DNA of 64,000 bases from Diphasiastrum complanatum (Eukaryota > Streptophyta > Lycopodiopsida > Lycopodiales > Lycopodiaceae), in contig CM055106.1 in assembly GCA_029204225.1 (NCBI GenBank), positions 5,308,858 to 5,372,857 of the forward strand, in the 5' to 3' direction. This document shows, in pieces, positions 10,401 to 25,400 of this stretch (its first letter is position 1; each line of letters begins with the position of its first letter). Position numbers and translations under genes: made by a program. The notes below the pieces were generated by a model. It worked only from the letters and a program-made list of their open reading frames with translations. It was not told the origin of the DNA and searched no databases.

Positions 10401-13400
10401 ATCACATAAGCAAGACTTAAGCTGAAAGCAACACATAAGCAAGACTTAACCCTAGAAAGCAGGAAAGAGAGAGATTAAGGAGGCTAAAGAGAGAGATCAA
10501 TATCATCAGGTGAATAACAAATGACACAGTTTCCCTACTTATAGCCAAGAGGAAGCCCTAAAAGGAAGCTTCCGGTGGCTAGGGCCCAACTGTGAGGGAA
10601 AATAGTGCGCTCTCCAAGAAGGCCCCCACTCTCCAGTAATATGTCCAAATGGACTAATAATGAATAATAAGGCCAAAGGCCAACCATATAGTCTAAGTGT
10701 CACTAATGAATAAAAAAGGGCCCAAGGCTTACTTATGCATAAAGTAAAGTAAATGTAAATGGACGCGACGAATGTAATGAGCCGAGTCCATAACTCTTAA
10801 GAGATATATTTGTGTCTGTTCATAACATGAACATTTGTCATGGTGTGTTTAGTTTGGAAGTCCCTGCACATACTTTGTAGAAGTTCATTTAGTTATGTTG
10901 TCATTCCTCTGATGTAGCCCACTTATTTACATCAAAATCAATATCTGTTGCATTTTTCATCTTCTTAGGAGGTAACGACTACCTGAGTTCAAGTTGGCTG
11001 TAAGCCTTGAAATTGCATTTGAGATTTGCAATTGTTTCTGTTTTTTTTTTTTTGGAAAGACTTATTTTAGTATTAGATCTGTAGGTCTTGTGTTTTCTGC
11101 ATGATCATGGTCTAGTGGTCCATAATTCTATGTCTAGCCTGAGAAAAATGTTTGAGAAAATTGAATCTCAGGTACAAAAAGCGTGAACTTGGGAAATCAG
11201 TGCAAAGTTATTCTCAAATTGATTTAAATGCTATATTGGTATGCTTCATTCACTTCTTGTCTATGCAAAGCTAGATTGTTTTTTTTTTGGCTTTGCTTTG
11301 CAAAGGCAAGACTATGTAAGCTACATTGTATCCAAGCCACCTTGATTTTTAAATTATTTTACATATTATTTATGAGAGCAAGATCTACTACACTAGCATT
11401 CAACAAATTTTCAAATACTTTCTACTTTACATTCTAAAACATTATTTACTACAGTCATGATGAAGCAATCATAATCTAACCTCAGAATGATTGAAAGATT
11501 TAGTTGTGTGGATTCCATATGTGGAAATACAAGATGACAACAATCTTGATCAAGATAGACCTTTTAAAAGTCGTGGATGATATTTTTGCTAAACCACCAG
11601 ACACTAACTGAAAAATCAAGGATGGAAATTTATTTGATATCATCTTGCTTGACCTAAACAATTCACAAATTTTTTACGTGTTGAGTTGTCAAGTAAAAGT
11701 ATCAGCTTATATAAAACTCAAGATATGACAACTATGTGTTTGACAAAGAACTTTCTCATTCAAGATGGCTGAAAATACTTCTGATAATGCTCATGTTAAC
11801 AATCTGAAACTACTACTGAAATCAGCTTATATGGATCATGCTGCTCCAAGTGCACACATTCCTGAATATCTTATACAAATTGTTGAACTTCAGCAGAAAT
11901 AACGACCTTGTCCAATATTACTAAGCAAGGCAATTTTGGGGTTGACCTTTTACTGTTTTTGCATTCACCCGTGTTGTGCAAAATTGCAGGGTAGTAGTGG
12001 CCAGAACCCCTTGATGTCTGAGAGTTTAGCGAAAACTGAACATCATCCAATATATGGAGTTCCTGGAAAAGGTCTAAGATCTACCACACAAGGTATGAGC
12101 TTTGCGTTGGAAAATGCTGCAACGCAAGAGATTTGGATTGGAAACTGGCATTTTTTGTTCCATGTATGCAAAAACATTTTACTGGGGAACGCTTACTCTA
12201 GTTAGCATAAACCAAAGAGATTACTTTTGGTGAGACAAAGCTGATTAAAGATCACCCCACCAGTGGCTGACGTCTAAGAAGCCATTGCTCAAGCAAGAAA
12301 ACATTTCATGTCTGACTGCCACTTTCCTTTTTGTAACTACCCTGCCTTTTAATTATTTCAAAGTGTGTGCTTCTTTGTCAATGTTATTTTTGTAGTATAA
12401 TGTGTTATCCACTGATGATGTGCATACAAATCTTATACACCTGTTAGCTATTGATGTGCATACAACTCTTAGATGGACAAAGCTATGTCGTGGATCATTT
12501 GTTTACTGCTTTCATATATGTGATTCTTTAAGCTTGATCTTGTTCTTGATCTCTTATCAGAGCACTTTCTTGGCATTCTAGGTTGGGTGCCAATTTTCTT
12601 TGGTTTCACTTTTTTCTATTTGGTTAGAATAACCTAAATTTTTTTCTCTAGTTCTCCTCTGTAATCAGATTTTCATTTCATTCAAATCATTGGATTTCTT
12701 ATTGTTGAGTACCAAAGAATCTGGAAATTTTTTAATCGACCAGGAGAAGCTAGGGCACCAGGAAGACCTATTTGGGCTAGTTTCTGTCATGCTGTTGCTT
12801 TCGTCCCTTTTGTGGACTATTGTGAAGATATGCTGTTGGTGTCACCTATATTGTATACGTCATTCAGTAGGTGTACACTGTATTTCCTAGTTATGATTCA
12901 CTGACATAAATCTTCATCCTTGTTGCATCTGCATCAGTTGCATTTCTTCATGCGATCCACTGCTGGCACTATTTTATTGTCATGGCTACAAATTATCTTC
13001 TCAGCTTGGTGGTTTTGTTGTTCCTTCTGCAACTCTACTAGGGCATTTTATTATTACTGAGGGGTCACTTCTATTATTATGTATTAATCATGGGCTATTA
13101 GTCTGCCTTACCATATATTTGTATTGGCACATTCTGTGGCCCTTTTAATTATTGCCTTATGGTATTATTGACCACGATGGGGTCATTTTTATTTTCTTAT
13201 GCAGCAGCATTAGTCCATATGGTTGAAATCATATCGATTGGTTTTCAGTAACTTTGTTATGTTTAATCTTTAGCTATGTTGGTTATACATGTGGTATTCT
13301 TGTTGCATTAGTAAAGCTCTTTGTCCATCAGCTTAAGTCCTGTTTGGTGATCTCATATTGATGTCACGTTCTTTCTAAGATGCTACACACTTTCGTTTTT

Positions 13401-16400
13401 ACTGCATCGTATTATGGATCTTTCTGTTTTATCATGGCTCTCTTCACTCTTTGGAACTAGTTGTTAGCATGATTGTTTCTATATGTATGACAGGTGACAT
13501 GCTTAGTCCATATGCATAGCCTTTCATAACATTCACATCACCGTTCAACAATGCAACATTTTGTTTTCAATTTTGAGGCTACTTTTTCAGCAAATGCATT
13601 TCTGTGGTCTTCTATGCATCATCAATGTTTTGTGTGTACTTTCAGCATATGCCCTCTGTTGTGAGATCCATAATTTGATGTTATGTTCTTAACCATCATT
13701 AGTTACATTTGTGAAAGATTGGAGATACTATAGTATTCAACCCAAGGGGTTCCCTGTGTGCGATAATAGATTCATTAATTAGTTGTGTACGTGTACATCT
13801 CTTTCATGAGGACTTTGTTGATTGGCCAAGGGGCATAACTCTTCGTAAAAGGTAGTTAGTGGTGAAGTGGTGCAATGTTTGTAAGGGACATCTTCATTAG
13901 GCTGCTAGCAACTAGGTGCATTCAAATGGTCTTTCATTGATGCTCGGAAGGGGAGTGCCTGTTTGTGAAGGGGTACAACTGTTTGAAAGAGACATTTTCA
14001 TTGGTAAAGGATTGTAAGCCTTTGGAAGGCCATTGACGATTTGATAACTGCATGATGTATTAAGATATTAAATATTGGGAACTGTGAGATTTTGCTGCAA
14101 AATATGGTGATAGAATGTTTGTGCTTTTATGTCCAAAGAATGTTCTCAAAAGTCACTGGAGGCAACCTGATCTGAAATCAAAGTGGTCCATCCTTTGGAG
14201 CTTTTCCAACATTGACTTAAGGGCTATTTTTTGCATTGTTTCCTGTGGTTTGCATCAAAATGAGTGCATGTATTACCTGTCTTCTAATTGCAGGTGGTTC
14301 GGTGGATAATGATCCAAAGAGGACTGATATGTTAATTGGCGAGGATATGTTATTGTCCAAGGAGAAAGGTGCTTGGTGGGGAAACGAACATGGATTTGTG
14401 AGGGGTGGTCTTCTTGGGGAAAGTGTGATTGAACAACAATACTCTGAGAGAGCAGCAGACAAAGAACACAAGGATGCAGTTCAACTTCGGCCTTCATTTT
14501 CTGAAAGGGATCAAGAAGATTTATACAAGCTAGTACAGGTGAATGAGTTTTATCTTCTACCCTATATATGCATTATCCAGTATGTTGTAAGTATTTCTGA
14601 AGGGTTTTGACAAAAAAAGAATACGTATGGTATGTAACAGAGTATACACTTTTAGACCTTTTCTGAGAGCATTTGGAAATTGATATGGCTAACTGACTGA
14701 CGACAATAGTAGCTTATCAATAATAAGGTTGATTATTAGTCTGGGATTTTTTTTTGTAGTAAAACAGGTACTTTATCATTTGAGAAGTATTATTCACTTT
14801 ATAACTATGCTTTAACATTGGAAGTGCCCATTTTAAGCTGAGTCCTTCAGACGACCATTAGAAAATGTTCGGAAAACCCAGGAAGAAAATGGTTGGAAAT
14901 TCAGGATGCATTATTTACAATCAAAATTTGAGGTCAAAACTTAATGGTTCTTCTCACTCTGCTTTCCACAGCATAACCAAGCCATCACTTGAAGATATAA
15001 CTAAAAATTGCATATTAAGTTGATTATTCGAGTACTCTCCGGTGCAGTTCTTGAAAATTTCCCAAAACCTGAGTATATTTCTCACGGAATCTGGAATATC
15101 AAAAGTTGGTGCAGTAACTAGTAGTTTGATTTTATCATTTATAGAAAGAAGAATTCTTGATAGTGGACATAGTTGCACTATGTTCAGGAACACTTTTGGA
15201 ACAAGTGTTCTAGAATGCTATTGTGCTTCAAAACCGTTTCAGTTGGAATGTCGTCCAGAGCATTAATTTTAGTCTTCTTTTTTTTTTGGGGGGGGGGGGA
15301 GGTGTGGAAATAGTTGGAAAAACATCATTTTCCTTGAAAATTTTTACAGAATCATATGAATCTCCATTCTAGAATGGTTTATTCCTAACATTGATATTTG
15401 TAACGTTCATGAGGGAGAGGGGAACAGGGGAACGTGACTTTATCACATAGTTTTTAAAAACTAAAGATTCTAATACCTTAGCTCTCTAGACTAAATTTTG
15501 AGCACTCAATTACAGAAATATATATGTCAAGAGGAAAAAATAAGCCCAACGAGCAAAATTTTGGAGCCAAAACGACAAAAGGGAAAAAAAATTTGGTCTC
15601 AAACCTGAAGCTGCAGGGGGAATGACTAGGAATGGTTTGGGAATAGATGGGTCTGTGTTCCTCCGCAGTGAGAATGTTGTCACTCTTTCTTCCATGTTCC
15701 CATGTTGGGGGCCAAGTGGGATTGTTCTTCCAAGGGAGCAACTATGCTGTTGCTAAATCTTACTAGGACCTGTCGATGTTTACGAAACCCCCAATCCTAT
15801 ATAGAATTATATATTCCCTATATAATTTAAAGCCATAGATTTATGGGTGTGTGTGCATACAATACCACTTCGTACATTTTGGTATGGAATGTATCGTTTT
15901 GTTATCCATATGAAAGGTATATTGTGTTCCGTACATACAAAACGCAATCAATCAAAGGATTTTTTAGCCTTGCTAACGGGTCTTGTTAATAGAGTGAATT
16001 CTGTCAGCTGGATGCTATGCAGAGAGGCAAGATTTTGCATGTCTAGGATTTGGGCAGCTCGGAGGGGGGGTGTGCACTTGCGCGTGTGCTTGTGAATGTG
16101 TGTATAGATCAATGTTTCTTGGATCGACAGCAGGATGAAAGGCAAACAGAAACCTGACTACAACGGCACCCCTGTTTCAAAGTCTTTGAATTTCTAGGAT
16201 GTAACATACTGGTGAGGAGGGGTGTGGATGTTCCTTGGCACACACACCAGGCACTGGAAAGACCTTTTTGACCATCGTGTTCTTGCAGAGCTTTTTGGCC
16301 AAGTATTTAGATGAAACGGTATTGACCATTGCTCCCAAAAAAGCATGTTTCTTCCTTGGGTATGTGAGTTCAAGAAATGGTAAGTGGAGCCAACTCCCTT

Positions 16401-19400
16401 ACACAACCTTCATGAAGCCAATAAAGCTAGAGAGAAGAATGTGGAAGCTAAAAGTGACCAAGCGTTTGATCTTCTGATTGATGCTAAGATTGCATTTTTG
16501 ATGGAGACAATTGCAGATGTTGAGGGAATGGGTGAGGCCAACGAGCATTCTGTTAGTGAATTACTGTCAATTTGCCCAACTTGTTTTTTATGGTAACAAT
16601 AAAAAAGGGATCAAGCATGAAGTAAAAAAAAAATGATGTTGAAGGTTCCCAATCTCCTTTTTTTAGATGAAGGGCATTTCCCACGCACAAAGAACATGAG
16701 GTGCTTGATGCGCTCATGCAAGTCGGAACAAAGCATCACGTTTAGCTATCAGGTACCGTGTTTCAAAACAATTTTGAAGAGCTTTTCAATCTTTTAAGCT
16801 TGTCAAGCTTGATGAGGAAAGTGGATGTTTTCATTGAGATTCAGAAGATGGGTTCAACTTATAGTTGAACAGAGGATTTTCTAGGAAGATTTTGGTGATT
16901 GAGATAGAGAAAGGAAGTCGAGAGGAAAGAATTGCCAAGTACCTTATGTTGCCTTGTACAATGTTTGAACCGGTTGAGGGAGTTGTCTTTTGAATCAACA
17001 CGTGGATGTCTGGCTCGTCATGTAATGAAGAAAGATGTAATTTGGCTCTTGGCACAGAGTCCGAGTTGTATAATCACGTAAGCGAAAAGACTTTTGAAGC
17101 TTTAGTGTGACACATCTCTAATCCTCATAATGTATCAAGGAAGGCAGTGTGACATGCTTGTCACGTGGTATTGACCTTTGATCTCATAGTATTAAGTAAT
17201 AAGTATAGTGGACACCTGAAAATAGAATGTTCCTTTGTTTCTACCTCACCCAATGAGCACAATTGACAGATTCGCTCATGGGGTCCCATGAAATCTATGC
17301 TCTCAATTTGAAGGTGGTGTTAAGAAACTTTCACATGCGCCAAGGTGAATTGTAAACCATGTGATATCTGTAGGAAATCATAAACCAAACAACAAAGCAT
17401 TCAACATAACGAATCTCAAACACACATAGGGCAATGTCCAAATAACCTAACTTCTTCTACAAACTTCATTAGGTTTAACCTAACTTCACCAACAAGCTAC
17501 TTAATAAAAACCAGCAACCCCCTACTTTTAAGTTAGGGTCTTTCATTAACAAGGCCATTTGGAGCCATGAGTTTCTACATTGGGGCCCAATGCTAACTTA
17601 GCCAATAGAGAATTAACCAATGGTTACACATATCTCGACCTTTTGGGTCAAAGTAGCCTACAAGTTTTTAATTAACATAGCATATCCATTAACATATTCT
17701 AACACCCTCCTTTAATGGAAATGCGAGAAAAATATGTACAATATCATCTAACATGACAATATGAGAGATGAAAAATCTCCAACATGAAGCAGCTCTCGAA
17801 CCAAAAGATAGACAATGCAACCTGCTGTCCGAACTTCATGCCACCAAATACTTCGAGCTATGAGCACTCCGAAGTAGCCAAAAAAAAGATCTCTACACAA
17901 GTAGAGCACCAACAATCCAAATCTCCACCCCAATTATGATCAACATAGAAGAGAAAGAGAACACATAATGATGAAGTATCAAATACAATGACGGGTAGAT
18001 GCATACTCCATCCATGGTGGGCAGCCAAGGCACTCTTGGCAACAAGTCGACCATCAGACTTGTCTTCGAACTTAGATACCCACTTGATTCCAAAAGTTTT
18101 CTTACCATGAGGAAAATCAACAAGATCCAAGATCTTGTTCTTAAAAAGAGAGCCATACTCTTTTTGCATTGCGTACTCCCAAACCTTATTTCCATTGACC
18201 TGCTCACATAATGTAGGCATTGCTACAACATCATCATGAGAAATAAGTGGAGAATCTGAAAAATCAACATGAGGTACTGATTTTAAGGAGGCATGTGTCT
18301 TCCCTTCATAGCAACACTCTAATTTGTTGTCCCTCAAAGTTTCCAACAGCTGCCTTCGGGCTGTTATGGGCTGTCCAACAGCCTTACCTTTTGCGTTACT
18401 TGGCTGTCCCAAGTGTTGCAAAACTGGACCTTGCTGTCCACAATCTTCCGCAGGCAGTTCCCAAAGCAAAATGGACTGTTCTTGATGTATATATTGGGCT
18501 GAAAATGACCCAAAGAAGATGGCTGAACCTGCTTGTTCACATCTTCAACAAAAAAATTATGACATTGTCAAGAAATGCATCAATAATGGCTTCATCTACG
18601 CTGTCTCTGAAAGAGTTATGTGATGAATTAGAAGTTTCTTCAAGGGATGAAGACTTCTCCCCAAACAAATGCTCAATGCTCAAATTTTTCAGCCCTTGCC
18701 GAACCATCAAATTGGAAAGAGTTCCCTTGAAACCACATCCATGACCTTGCGGCTGCTTAAAAACTTTGCAAGCCATAAAAGCATAATCTTGATCAACAAG
18801 ATTGACTTGCGACTCAAATTGCTGCTCCAAAGTAACGGTGGTAGCATTTGTTTCCCTGCTCTTCTCCTTCGCAATCCGCTTCCTGCAATTTTTGATGAAA
18901 TGCCCATACTTGCGGCCTTAGAAACCCGTTCCGACCCTTTTGGGTCGTTCCGTACAGTACGTTTCGAAACTTAGTGGGTTGGAACATCTTCTTAAAAATA
19001 ACAAAACATGTGTTAAACTGGCCGCGATCTTCCTTCTTCTTGTCCGCCGACTGCTGATAGAGAGCTACTTGTAGCCAAGACTTGTATTTCCACCATCATG
19101 AGTTTAAGCCTACAACCATTAATTATGACTGTATACACATAAGGGCCCCAAATTCTTATAGTCACAATTAACTTACGGGTTGTTGGTCTACTGATCCCTA
19201 ACATGGACATGCTACCCGAGACTAATCGTGGGTATGACATTCTTCCACCCTTATTCAAGTTCGATCCTCAGAATTTAAAACTAGGGAAGTTCCTCCTTAA
19301 GCTGAGAACTAGAGTTGTGGCCATTGCCTCCGTCAAATTCTCAAAATTGTGTTGAACTTCAACATTCCACTGAACTATAGTGTTGTTCCTCCATAACAGG

Positions 19401-22400
19401 TCCGTTAAAAGAGTAGCTACCCAAGAAGAGTTCCCAAGAAACCGCCAACAGAAATTACAAAAGCCCAAAAAGCATTGTAACTAGTGTATATCAGTAGGCC
19501 TCGGCCACTTAACCACAACCACCTTGGCTGGATCAACCGAAATACCCTCAACTGTCAATACGTGACCCAAATACTCGACACGAGTCTTACACGACTCGAT
19601 TTTATGAGTGCTTCCATACAAAGCAAAAGCTTGTAACTTGACAAATACGTTCTAGAGTTGAATCTCATGCTTTGCTACCGCCTTACGATAGACCAGTATA
19701 TCGTCAATAAAATTGACAACAAACGTGCAGTATGTAGGAAAGCAAGAGACAAGTCACCAAGATCTAGTTATCAATCAATCTCCACAAGAAACAAGAGAGA
19801 AGAGGCTGGGCGCCCAACTCTAAGAGAGAGAGAGAGAAAACAGCAACAAGAGCAATGGAGAGCCAAACTGTATAAAATGGAATACACAATGAGCATCTAA
19901 GTACTCTACCTGGATGTGACCAAATGCCACCAAACCCTAAGGTTAACCTCTTACTAAATGTAGGGCACCCCCAAAAGTCAAGATAGGGCCCCTAAACAAA
20001 ATTAGACCCCTAAGGACCCACGAGTCAGTACATGACTAAAATTGGGTCCAACTGAACTTAAGACAAACTTAAGATGGCCTAAATAACTAAATACCCATGG
20101 TTACACAAATCTCGACCTTTTGGGTCAAAGTAACCTATGGATTAACTTCAGCATAGTCATTTATTTCTAACACCCTCCTTAAATGACAATGCAAAAACTG
20201 AAATCTTCACTATGTAACAAAACCAACACGTGGTATCAAATTTAAAGCTTTGCATAAAGCTTCAAATCTGACTCTAGGCAACGCCTTAGTGAAGAGGTCC
20301 GCAATATTATCCTCCGTAGGACAATATTCAAGTAAAATGTCGCCATCATGAAGTCTCTCCCGAACAAAGTGATAATGGATCTCGATGTGCTTCGTCCTCG
20401 CATGAAAAACAGGATTCCGTGCAATGGCAATAGCACTTTGACTATCACTCAAGATAAGAGTGTCTGAGGGCTCGCCAAACTTCATGTCAACAAGTAGTCT
20501 TCTCAGCCATAAACACTCTGTCGTGGCTGAAAATATCGCTCTATATTCTGCCTCACTAGAAGAAGTAGCAACAGTGGGCTGCTTTCTACTTGACCACGAA
20601 ATTGCAGAATTACCATAAAAAAAGCAATGTCCACTTGTAGAGCGTCTAGTGTCTTGATCTCCACCCCAATCCGAGTCACTAAAACCAACCAAACATGCAA
20701 GTAGGAAAATCCAGTCCATGACTTCTTGTTCCTTGAAGATATCGAAAGATCCTCTTCAACACTTTCCAATGTGATGTCATCGGGGCATGCATGAATTGAC
20801 TCATGAGTGAGACACTATAAGAAATGTCCGGTCTTGAATTACATAGGTAAATGAGACAGCCAATAGCTTGACAATATAAAGTAGTGTCAAATGATTCACC
20901 ATCACCGTGACTACTTAATTTCATACCTGTCTCCATAGGTGTAGCAACCGGCTTGGAATCTTCCATCTTGAACCGCTTCAAAATCTGCCCAATGCAGCGT
21001 TCTTGAGAGATGAAAATTCCAGCACCTTCTTGTACAAATTCAAGACCAAGATAAAAGTGCAATAGGCCTAAATCTGAGGTTTCAAAAACCATACCAAGAT
21101 CAAGTATTATGGCATCAATCTGCTGCTCATTACTTCCCGTAATAATAATATCATCAACATAAAGCAAAATAATGATGATATAATCTGAAGTATGCTTGAC
21201 ATAAAAAGTAGATTCGCTAGGACTATTAGTAAATCCTCGATCACAAAAGTAGGCATGTATCTTTTGATACCACATCCTCCGAGCTTGCTTCAGTCCATAA
21301 AGTGCCTTCTTGAGAAGACAAACTTTATCTTTCAACCAAAAAACCAGCAGGTTGTTGAAGGTACACTTCCTCATTGAGATCACCATTGAGGAATGTTGTC
21401 TTAATGTCAAGTTGCCGCAAACGCCAACCAAAGTGGGCAGCCAAAGAGGTTACTACCCTCACGGTAGTCATCCGAGCAGTAGGAGAAAAAGTCTCCTCAT
21501 AATCAATCCCCTTTTGCTGAGCATAGCCTTTGGCAACGAGCCTTGCCTTGTACCTTTCAATGGTACCATCTGCCTTATACTTGATTTTGTATACCCGTTT
21601 AGAACCAATTGCCTTCTTCCCATGAGGAAGATCAACAAGAACCCAAATCTGGTTCTTCATAAGTGAGTCATACTCATCTTGCATCGCATCCTCCCAGCAT
21701 TTTACTCCCTTGGCCTGCTCATAGAAAACAGGTTCTTCTGCAACATCTCCATGAGATGTAAGAGCAAAATCTGAAAAATCAGCACAGTCCACTGATTTTG
21801 TAGAGGCACGTGTCTTTCCATCATAAAATGAACTTACTTTGCTGTCCCGCAAAGTCGACAACAGCCACCGTGGGACTGTTTTGGGCTGTCCAACAGCCAT
21901 GTCTCTTCTTACAATTTGTTGTCCAAGATCGTCCGACACCGCACTTGGCTGTCCAAGGTCTTCCAAAACTGGTCCTGGCTGTCCAACAGTTCCTGCAGGC
22001 TGATTTTGAGCAACAACGGGCGGTTCTTGCTGAACATTAGGCTCTAAACTTGATTAGATGTTTGGCAGGTCGAATCTGGTTGATTGCTGCCCCTTATCTC
22101 GAGCAATAGAAGATGGTACCAAATCTGGAAAAACTTCAACATTCACACTATGTGGGCTGTCCCCCTTCAAGATATGAGTTGGGGCCACATCCAATGAATT
22201 CTTTTCATCAAAATGCACATTACGACTAACAATAATCTTATTAGTGCTCAAATTGAACAGCCTATAGCCTTTGCTTTCACTACTATAGCCAACAAAAATG
22301 CATTTTAACTCCTTTATCTTCAAGCTTTGTACGAAGTTTATTCGGAACAAAAGCATAAGCTGTACAACCAAAAATGCGAAAGTGAGAGATTGTAGGCTTC

Positions 22401-25400
22401 TTTCCGTACCAAACTTCATAAGGAGTTAATACTTTCAATGCTTTAGTAGGACAACGATTGCTTATGTATGCTGCCGTTATAACCGCTTCAGCCCAAAACT
22501 TGTGAGGCAGCCCCTTTGCTTTGAGCATGCAACGGGCCATCTCCATGAGTGTGCGATTCTTTCACACGGCAACACCATTTTGTTGAGGCGTATAGGGAGT
22601 TGTCATTTGATGTAGAATTCCCTTTTCTCGAAGAAATGCACCGAACGTATTCTCCAACAGCCATGTCTCTTCTTGCAATTTGCTGTCCAAGATCTTTCGA
22701 CACTGCACTTGGCTGTCCAAGATCTTCCAAAACTGGTCCTTGTTGTCCAACAGTTCCTGCAGGCTAATCTTGAGCAACAATGGCAGTTCTTGACGAACAT
22801 TAGGCTCTATGATGAGGTGTTGGGAAGTTCGAAACTGGTTGATTGCTGCCCCTTATCTCCAAAAATAGAAGATGGTACCAAATCTGGAAAAACTTCAACA
22901 TTCACACTATGTGGGCTGTCCCCCTTCAAGATATGAGATGGGGCTATATCCATTCCCCTCCTCGATTGCGTAGGGTCTTCAAAGAACCCTTATAGTTCCA
23001 TCAATTGGAAAAGGTTTCCTTTGAAACTTTCCAAGTATGCACCCCTCGCATACATGCCCTTCCGGCTGCTCAATAGTAGGAAAATCTTCTACCATATTAA
23101 ATGTCTTCAGCTTCTTCAAACTTGCAAAGTTGAGATGTCCAAACCTTGCGTGCCACAATTCAGCCAACTCTAATGATTGTGATGTAGAAGCAACAAGACA
23201 TATAGAGGGAATTCGTCGCTCATAGGTATCCATAATGAATAAGCCAGCATGCAATGTTCCTGAAACAATAATCAAGAGAGATCTTTTAGGATCTTTGACA
23301 AGACACTTATCTTCTTTGAACTCAACAACTAGTCCTTGCTTCAACATAGTTGAAACCGAAAGAAGATTCTTCTTGATTCCCGGAACATAAAGCACATTCT
23401 TAATGTACTTTTCTTCACCATTAGGCAGAATGATGGCTATAATTCCAAAATTCCATGAACAAAATAAGATGCATTATCTGCACATTGTACCTTGCTTCCA
23501 TTTTGCACTTTCACTAATCTAGTGAATGCTTCTTTGTGAGAAGTCAAATGACGAGTAGCACCACTATCAATCACCCATTCAATGGGCTGAAAATCAGCAA
23601 CTTGCAAAACGGAATCTGAATTCCTCATAGATGTAGTAGTACTAGTAGAAGCAATATTAGACACAAAAGCATAGTCTTGGTTGAAGAGATCACCACTAGC
23701 TTCAAGCTTTTGCTCCAAAGTAGCAAGTGAAGCACTAGTATCAATTCCTTTACTCTCCTCTTTCGAAAGCTTCTTCTTACAATCCTTGATGAAGTGCCCA
23801 TACCTTTTGCAATAATGGCACTTCCCTTCTTCTTTTGAGTGTCGACATCCTGACCTCCAACGGGCTCTTGCTCATCCTTGGAAGGAGACTTCCCCTTTCC
23901 TTTGGACTTGCCTTTGTCCTTGCCTTTCGTGAAGAAAGCTTGATCTTGTTGAGTGTCACCCGCAAAGTTTTGCCTCGTTTGCTCCTCTTGAAGAAGCAAC
24001 CCAACAAGTTCATTAAAGGAGAGTTGCTGTCCCCTAAGAGAGATACTCAAAGATGAAACAAATGGAAGATAAGATGAAGGTAATGAGTTGAGAGTAATGG
24101 AAACAAATTGAGCATCCTCAATTATCTCATCAATATTGAGAAGCTCCTCACGAAGATCCTTGATCTTCGTCAAGTGATTGGTCACTTGATCCCCTTCTTG
24201 CATCTTCAACAAAGAAAGCTGATTTCTGAGATACACCACTCTTATTTTTGACTTTATACATAGTATAAAGTGTATCCCACGCACTTTTAGATGTCTTACA
24301 AGACCTAATATGAGGTAAGATAGATCTTTTCACAGCAAGAGCAACCATAGAATGTGCTTGTGCATCCCTTCTATCCCACTTCTTTTGTTCTTCCGAAGAT
24401 GGAGAAGATGATGTTGATGATGATGATCCACGAGGTGTAGGAGGTGCCAAAGACAGAGGCCTTTCCTCATCACCATTGACCAAATCCCACAGCCCTTTCG
24501 CTATGAGAAGATTCTTCATCATGTAACTCCACAAGGAGTAGTTTGTGCCATCCAACCGATCTTCAATAAACAAAGAACCGATAGCTTCCGATTCTTTAGC
24601 CATTACCTCCAACAAAATTTGAGCTTGTAGTAGATAGGAAAGAGAGCCTTTCCACAACCAAATCTACTCAAAAATTTGCAGCAAACAAAGAGCTGAAAGT
24701 AGGAGCACAAGATATCTTTCAATCTGCAACCAAAGTGCCCAGAAGATAATGGATAGATGGCTGTCTTTCTGCACAAAAAAACCAGCTTCTTGAAAATTAG
24801 GATAGCTTTGATTGAAGCCTACACCGAAACCCAATTAGGAAGCCAAATAGTGTGATCAACACACACTCCAATAGGGCTGTTGAAAGCACCCTACTACTTG
24901 CTGAGAATCTGCAAATTTCCAGCCACAAGTTGACCTAACCCCTGAATAGGGTTTGCTGAATTTTGGGCGCCCTCCTACACAAATGCAAACTTGAAAACAA
25001 AAACAGCAAGATAAGGAGACACCACAACCAAAAATCAGTTGCAGATTTTTGGGCACCCTTCAAACAAAACTTGCTGAAAACTGGTTGCATAAAAATCAGA
25101 TTTGAGATTTTGATTTTTGGGTGCCAAAAATTGCTCCTCCAAGATCTCTGATGGCCGCCCTCCTTCAACCTGAAAAGAGACAAAAAAGCTAATCCAAACT
25201 CCACTTGAAAAGATCAGCAAGATGCTGAAATTTCACAACAAAAAGCAGAGAAGCTCCTCTTCTGGTAGGGCGCCAACAAACAAGCTTGTTGTAGATCCGG
25301 TAGCTCTGATACCATGTAGGAAAGCAAGAGACAAGTCACCAAGATCTAGTTATCAATCAATCTCCACAAGAAACAAGAGAGAAGAGGCTGGGCGCCCAAC

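Larger units (their letters stand above)
5167..10795 (-). mobile_element. Non-autonomous chromovirus (Ty3/gypsy) with three LTRs
   Basis: On the minus strand the layout is truncated LTR-C, short leader copy, LTR-B, primer-binding site, leader, gag, protease, unrelated middle region, integrase tail with chromodomain, purine tract and LTR-A. Flanks CTTGA (5162-5166) and CTTAA (10796-10800) look like a 5-bp target duplication with one mismatch. RT, RNase H and the integrase core are absent, so it would need proteins from a relative. It sits inside intron 3 of the PINX1-like gene, antisense to it. Frames are shifted in several places. Confidence 0.8.

Noticed and set aside
11764-11904. [11 protein letters not shown] frame in intron 4 as a small gene or gag start
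   Set aside because: 46 codons, no family match, no LTR or primer site nearby. The context is an intron.
16235-16477. Intact 80-codon helicase-like frame taken as a gene
   Set aside because: It is one surviving window of the SNF2 pseudogene. The following motifs are in other frames with stops between them.
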